From: Heligmosomoides polygyrus polygyrus
Lineage: Eukaryota > Nematoda > Chromadorea > Rhabditida > Heligmosomidae
Assembly: GCA_947396885.1 (NCBI GenBank)
Contig: OX377202.1
Coordinates: 18,662,001 to 18,726,000 of the forward strand
Reading direction: 5' to 3'
DNA: 64,000 nucleotides
In this document: positions 60,880 to 64,000 of the stretch, one piece after another
Position numbering within the stretch: the stretch's first letter is position 1
Layout: every line of letters starts with the position of its first letter
Notes under the pieces: model-generated
Told to the model about the DNA's origin: nothing
Database searches by the model: none
Seen by the model: the letters and a program-made list of their open reading frames with translations, nothing else
Program-made: the position numbers and the translations under genes

Positions 60880-61560
60880 CACTGGAATTTCGTTACCCTG
60901 TGCCTTCAAATGAGCCACAAACATCTTCAAAAGCTTCACTAGCAGCAATGCTAGAATCTTTCAAATATTACCTGCATTTTTTGCAAGCTGTCATGTGTTG
61001 ACAAGTTTTAAGCCTTAAAAGAAGCCCAAATTAATCGATACGGCCACTTTGTGAAAAAATTATAGCAAGTGTTCAAGTGAACCACAATCAATCGAGTGTA
61101 AAATGCATAATTTCAGACAAGTGCATGGCGCAATCTACACGCTCATATCTTAGAAGTTTTCCATTTTCTTAAGCTTCCATATGAGCTCTTAGCTTCTTTA
61201 GTATCTTTACTGCTGGAAAAGTTGTCCCCTCTCAAACAGAGTATACAATTTTTGAGACACCCTGTACAGGATCTTATTTGCAGAAAATTCGATCAAAGCG
61301 ATCGGCATTTTCAGGTCAATCGATAATGTTCATCGTTCGACGGCCACTATAATTGCATGATTCTCACAGTAGGAGCTTTTTCCTCCACACCCTTTATCTG
61401 TGCCAACACACGGTACATAGGACCGACGGACAGACACACAGACGGCTGGTCAGTCTGCCGATTAGGTTTACCGTTCGATGGCTATAATACTCGAGTCATT
61501 CCCATGATTGTAATCCTTCCCCATGCTTCCTCTATATGACGACAGACGAATCGACGAATG
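60880..61560. other. 5' flank, nothing recognised
   Basis: A GTGCATGGCGCAATC block near 61,123 is shared with the 11.7-kb foldback. Otherwise unrecognised. Confidence 0.3.
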
Positions 61561-61573
61561 GACAGACAGACAT

Positions 61574-61630
<57 letters not shown>

Positions 61631-61645
61631 AAGACAGACGGACAA
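61560..61645. repeat. CAGA tetranucleotide microsatellite
   Basis: Roughly 85 bases of GACA/CAGA repeats with a few substitutions; a second short run lies at 61,785-61,803. Confidence 0.9.
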
Positions 61646-61803
61646 ATGAACAGACAAACAGATAGTCGCATGCCGCGGCCGCTTGTTGGATGTTCGTTGG
61701 CTACAATACACGAGTGATTCCTATGACAGCAATTCTTCCTCTGCCCTATATCTAAGTTTCGAGAGATGGGTCGACGAACGGTCGGACAGACAGACAGACA
61801 GAA

Positions 61804-62985
61804 AGACGCCTTAGTAGCCTACCATTAGTACCTTATGCCATTTGAGTTCTGTGGACGATTCGCAGATTCACGCGTAAGTCACGGACAGGTTAGGAGCAGT
61901 CAGTCCGGACGCTTTAAAGGCGTATGAATGCGTTCCAATCACCTCTTAGTGTCGCGGAACAGAAGATTGTTCTCGTTTCACGTGGTTGACCTCCAAAAGT
62001 GTCCTGACCCCATACAGATGCCCGCTGAGAACGACGTCGTCGACATCGTTTCGTCTTAAAGTACGCCGTCGGAACCCTAAGTACAGCTGAGGTGTAGATG
62101 TCCTGTTCCCGAACTCGAGAATGCGTGAAGTTCCCACCCCATGGAACTTCCCCGGAATCCCGCGGATCCGGGATCAGATCCGGGTCGGCTGTACTGAATG
62201 ATGTTCTCGGCGCCACCGGGCGACCGCATGATGAGAGATATGTGTGCGCTGGCTGTGTCGCAGCCGCAATTGTCTCACTCAGTCGTCGGGATGGGGATGA
62301 TCTCGTCGGGCGAGGGGAAAGAAGGGGTCGACGGGGGGACGACAGCCAACGCACGTCATTGCCGGCAACAGGCCGGCGCTACGTTGCACCTTTCCGCGAT
62401 GTCCTCAGCAACTGACGTCGATCTAACCAGCTGTGTGATCACCTCAGTGAGAGAGTAGTTCCCCAGGGGCTGCTCGAAGTTGAAGCTCAGCTCGGAAGGC
62501 CTTTCCCACCGACGAATCACCCCAGCTTCTGCGTAATCGCTCTGATGACACATAATCGCAAGGGATCACTGCAGTCCGCCGTTGGTCGAACATCTGGAGA
62601 AACTCGAGCGTGGCATACGCGCTCTCAGACGAGGTTTTACAGGGTTCCGTTGTAAACAGTTGAACATCCTGTCTTGAAACACAGATGTAACCCTGCAAGC
62701 TCTAGCGCCCTCAGCTGGCAATGCAGGGATTTCGTGCTAATGGCTGATGGATTGCTGGGCCGCTTTTTACTGACGTTTCCGGCCTCTTTCCTCTACCGCG
62801 CTCCAATTAGTAGGCCTAGGTACTTGGATTCTGCAAGCATAGATTTTCTGTATAATGGACCAGAATTACCAGCTTAAACGCCTTCTTGGAAGCATAAGGG
62901 CTTTTCTTTTCCTATGGAAGGAAGAGAAAGTGAGCAAGTTTTCTGTACTTCAACGATCCCCCTATATTAAAATATAAAGGAGAGG
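61804..62985. other. 5' flank, GC-rich, long frames but nothing recognised
   Basis: 61,914-62,700 has overlapping open frames on both strands (146 codons minus at 61,914-62,354; 84 codons minus at 62,444-62,698). No domain recognised; could be a gene fragment or old element. Confidence 0.25.
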
Positions 62986-62986
62986 T

Positions 62987-63478
62987 GGATCTATGCTAGT
63001 CCGGGGGGGCCACATAACTAAAGCGTATGTAAAAAATCGACTTGGGACTTACCGAGCGACTCCTACAGAGCACGATAGAACCTAAATCAGAAAAATTCAC
63101 GAGCAAAAAAAAAACGAAAAAAATGTTTCGTCGCGGTTGTAACCGGGTGAAGTTATGTGCCCTCCTCACCATGTCAGATCCTGGTTATAACATGTCAGGC
63201 GGCGGTCAGCACGCGCTAGGTGGCGTTATGCGCCCTCCTCCCATGTTATATCCTGGTTCTAACATGTCAAGCGGTGGTTAGCACGCGGCACGACTCCATT
63301 GCGTCGCTCTTTGCCCGCCGATACGGTTGTCAAACCGCGGAGATTTTTATTTTATTTATGTGTTCGTTTGTTTTCCTTTGTTTTAGGTTCTGTCGTGCCC
63401 CTTAGGAGTCGCTCGGTAAGTCCCAAGTCGATTTTTACATACTTTTTAGTTATGTGGCCCCCGGACTAGGATAGATCC
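62987..63478. mobile_element. Family H element with ~110-bp terminal inverted repeats
   Basis: A 492-bp element. The ends GGATCTATGCTAGTCCGGGG and GGATCTATCCTAGTCCGGGG (inverted) continue through ACATAACTAAA, ATCGACTTGGGACTTACCGA and CGAGCGACTCCT blocks, all paired. The interior holds two direct ATCCTGGTTATAACATGTCA-type units. The best-preserved member of its family here. Confidence 0.87.
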
Positions 63479-63484
63479 GAAGAG

Positions 63485-63682
63485 GTTACTAAATCCATTT
63501 TGGGATGCGCCACGCATTCCACTTCTATGGGGTCTCGTGGAGGTGATTTTAATGCGTATTTGGCCATGCGGTGCCCAGCCGATGAGAAAAGCAGTGCTTT
63601 ATCCTTCCCAACCCGAGCCAGGAACATGGTATCGGGTGCACGCGACAGCCGGCACCTACTCCGACTGCATTATACGCGTCTT
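63485..63682 (-). repeat. SINE1 copy with ~60-bp internal deletion
   Basis: Tail-side GGGATGCGCCACGCATTCCA and TTATCCTTCCCAACCCGAGC then GGAACATGGTATCGGGTGCA; the CAGACAAGTCTGG...GGCCTGGG segment is missing. Confidence 0.82.
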
Positions 63683-63751
63683 TCTGTACTTTAGAATCCT
63701 TAAAGATATTGTTAAATAAAGCTGAACTACAGCGATTCACTAAGCAGTGGT

Positions 63752-63998
63752 AGAATAGTCGTAGAAGGCGCCGGCCGTCGGGTACACTCCGATGCCAAGT
63801 CCCTGGTTCGTGTCCCGCCAAAGCCAACGAAGTCTCCATTCCTGTGTGATCATTGAATTGCTAGAAGACTTGTCTGGTGAAACACTGACTTCGTCATCGG
63901 CTGCACACAGAAACTTATTGTATAGCCCAAACCCCCTATACATTCAAGTCACTTTCACATCTTGTTGAAGTAGAATGCGTGGCTCATTCTGTGTAGAG
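63752..63998 (+). repeat. SINE1 diverged copy
   Basis: Plus orientation: GTAGAAGGCGCCGGCCGTC head, CCTGGTTCGTGTCCCG B box, AGACTTGTCTGGTG body and GTAGAATGCGTGGCTCAT end at the window edge. Confidence 0.78.
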
Positions 63999-64000
63999 TT

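Noticed and set aside
61468..61717. Cys/Leu/Ser- or Thr/Asp/Arg-repetitive ORFs
   Set aside because: They translate the CAGA microsatellite.
61914..62700. Possible gene on the minus strand (146- and 84-codon frames)
   Set aside because: No recognised domain, no consistent splice-linked frame, and equally long frames on the opposite strand; left as unrecognised sequence.

Overview
The window is eukaryotic and fits a clade V (strongylid-type, hookworm-like) nematode. The reasons are small GT-AG exons scattered through very long introns, a recognisable orthologue of Caenorhabditis elegans mel-11, RTE-type, mariner, Tc1-like and Merlin-type transposon remains, and a dense layer of short non-autonomous repeats. 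The species call is inference; no rRNA or mitochondrial marker is present.

One gene dominates. On the minus strand, from an ATG at 51,688 to beyond the left edge, lies a myosin phosphatase targeting subunit (MYPT/PPP1R12, mel-11). I located 19 coding exons by reading conserved protein blocks and checking splice sites and codon phase. Exon 1 (51,581-51,688) is followed by a 23-kb intron. An 81-bp exon then carries the PP1-docking RVKF motif, six exons encode the ankyrin-repeat region (24,335 down to 19,105), and a series of Ser/Thr/Pro/Ala-rich exons ends at 1,062. The C-terminal coiled-coil exons must lie left of position 1. The product should bind PP1 through RVKF plus the ankyrin repeats and steer it to myosin; a ROCK-type inhibitory site appears as RRKSQ at an exon end.

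The rest is introns (1-51,580) and the 5' flank (51,689-64,000), filled with mobile elements. The main ones are: (i) about 20 copies of a roughly 285-bp tRNA-derived SINE with A and B boxes, one with a clean 12-bp target duplication; (ii) a second tRNA-like repeat at 41.5, 41.8 and 60.8 kb; (iii) palindromic MITE families with TAA/TTA duplications whose ends share one layout (GGCC, a variable spacer, ACTTC, then a GCGAC-like block); (iv) two further MITE families ending in GATTCATCAAC; (v) a family ending in GGATCTATCCTAGT; (vi) large foldback elements at 2.7-3.7, 11.3-12.1 and 43.2-43.9 kb; (vii) a mariner with an internal deletion but an intact frame, a decayed Tc1-like element, 5'-truncated RTE fragments and the C-terminal half of a Merlin transposase.

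Small stretches of unexplained coding character remain: a plus-strand frame broken by one TGA at 59.7-60.05 kb, a frameshifted plus-strand frame antisense to a mel-11 exon at 12.5-12.9 kb, and a 152-codon minus-strand ORF at 16.7-17.1 kb. No CRISPR, operon or bacterial-type feature is present.
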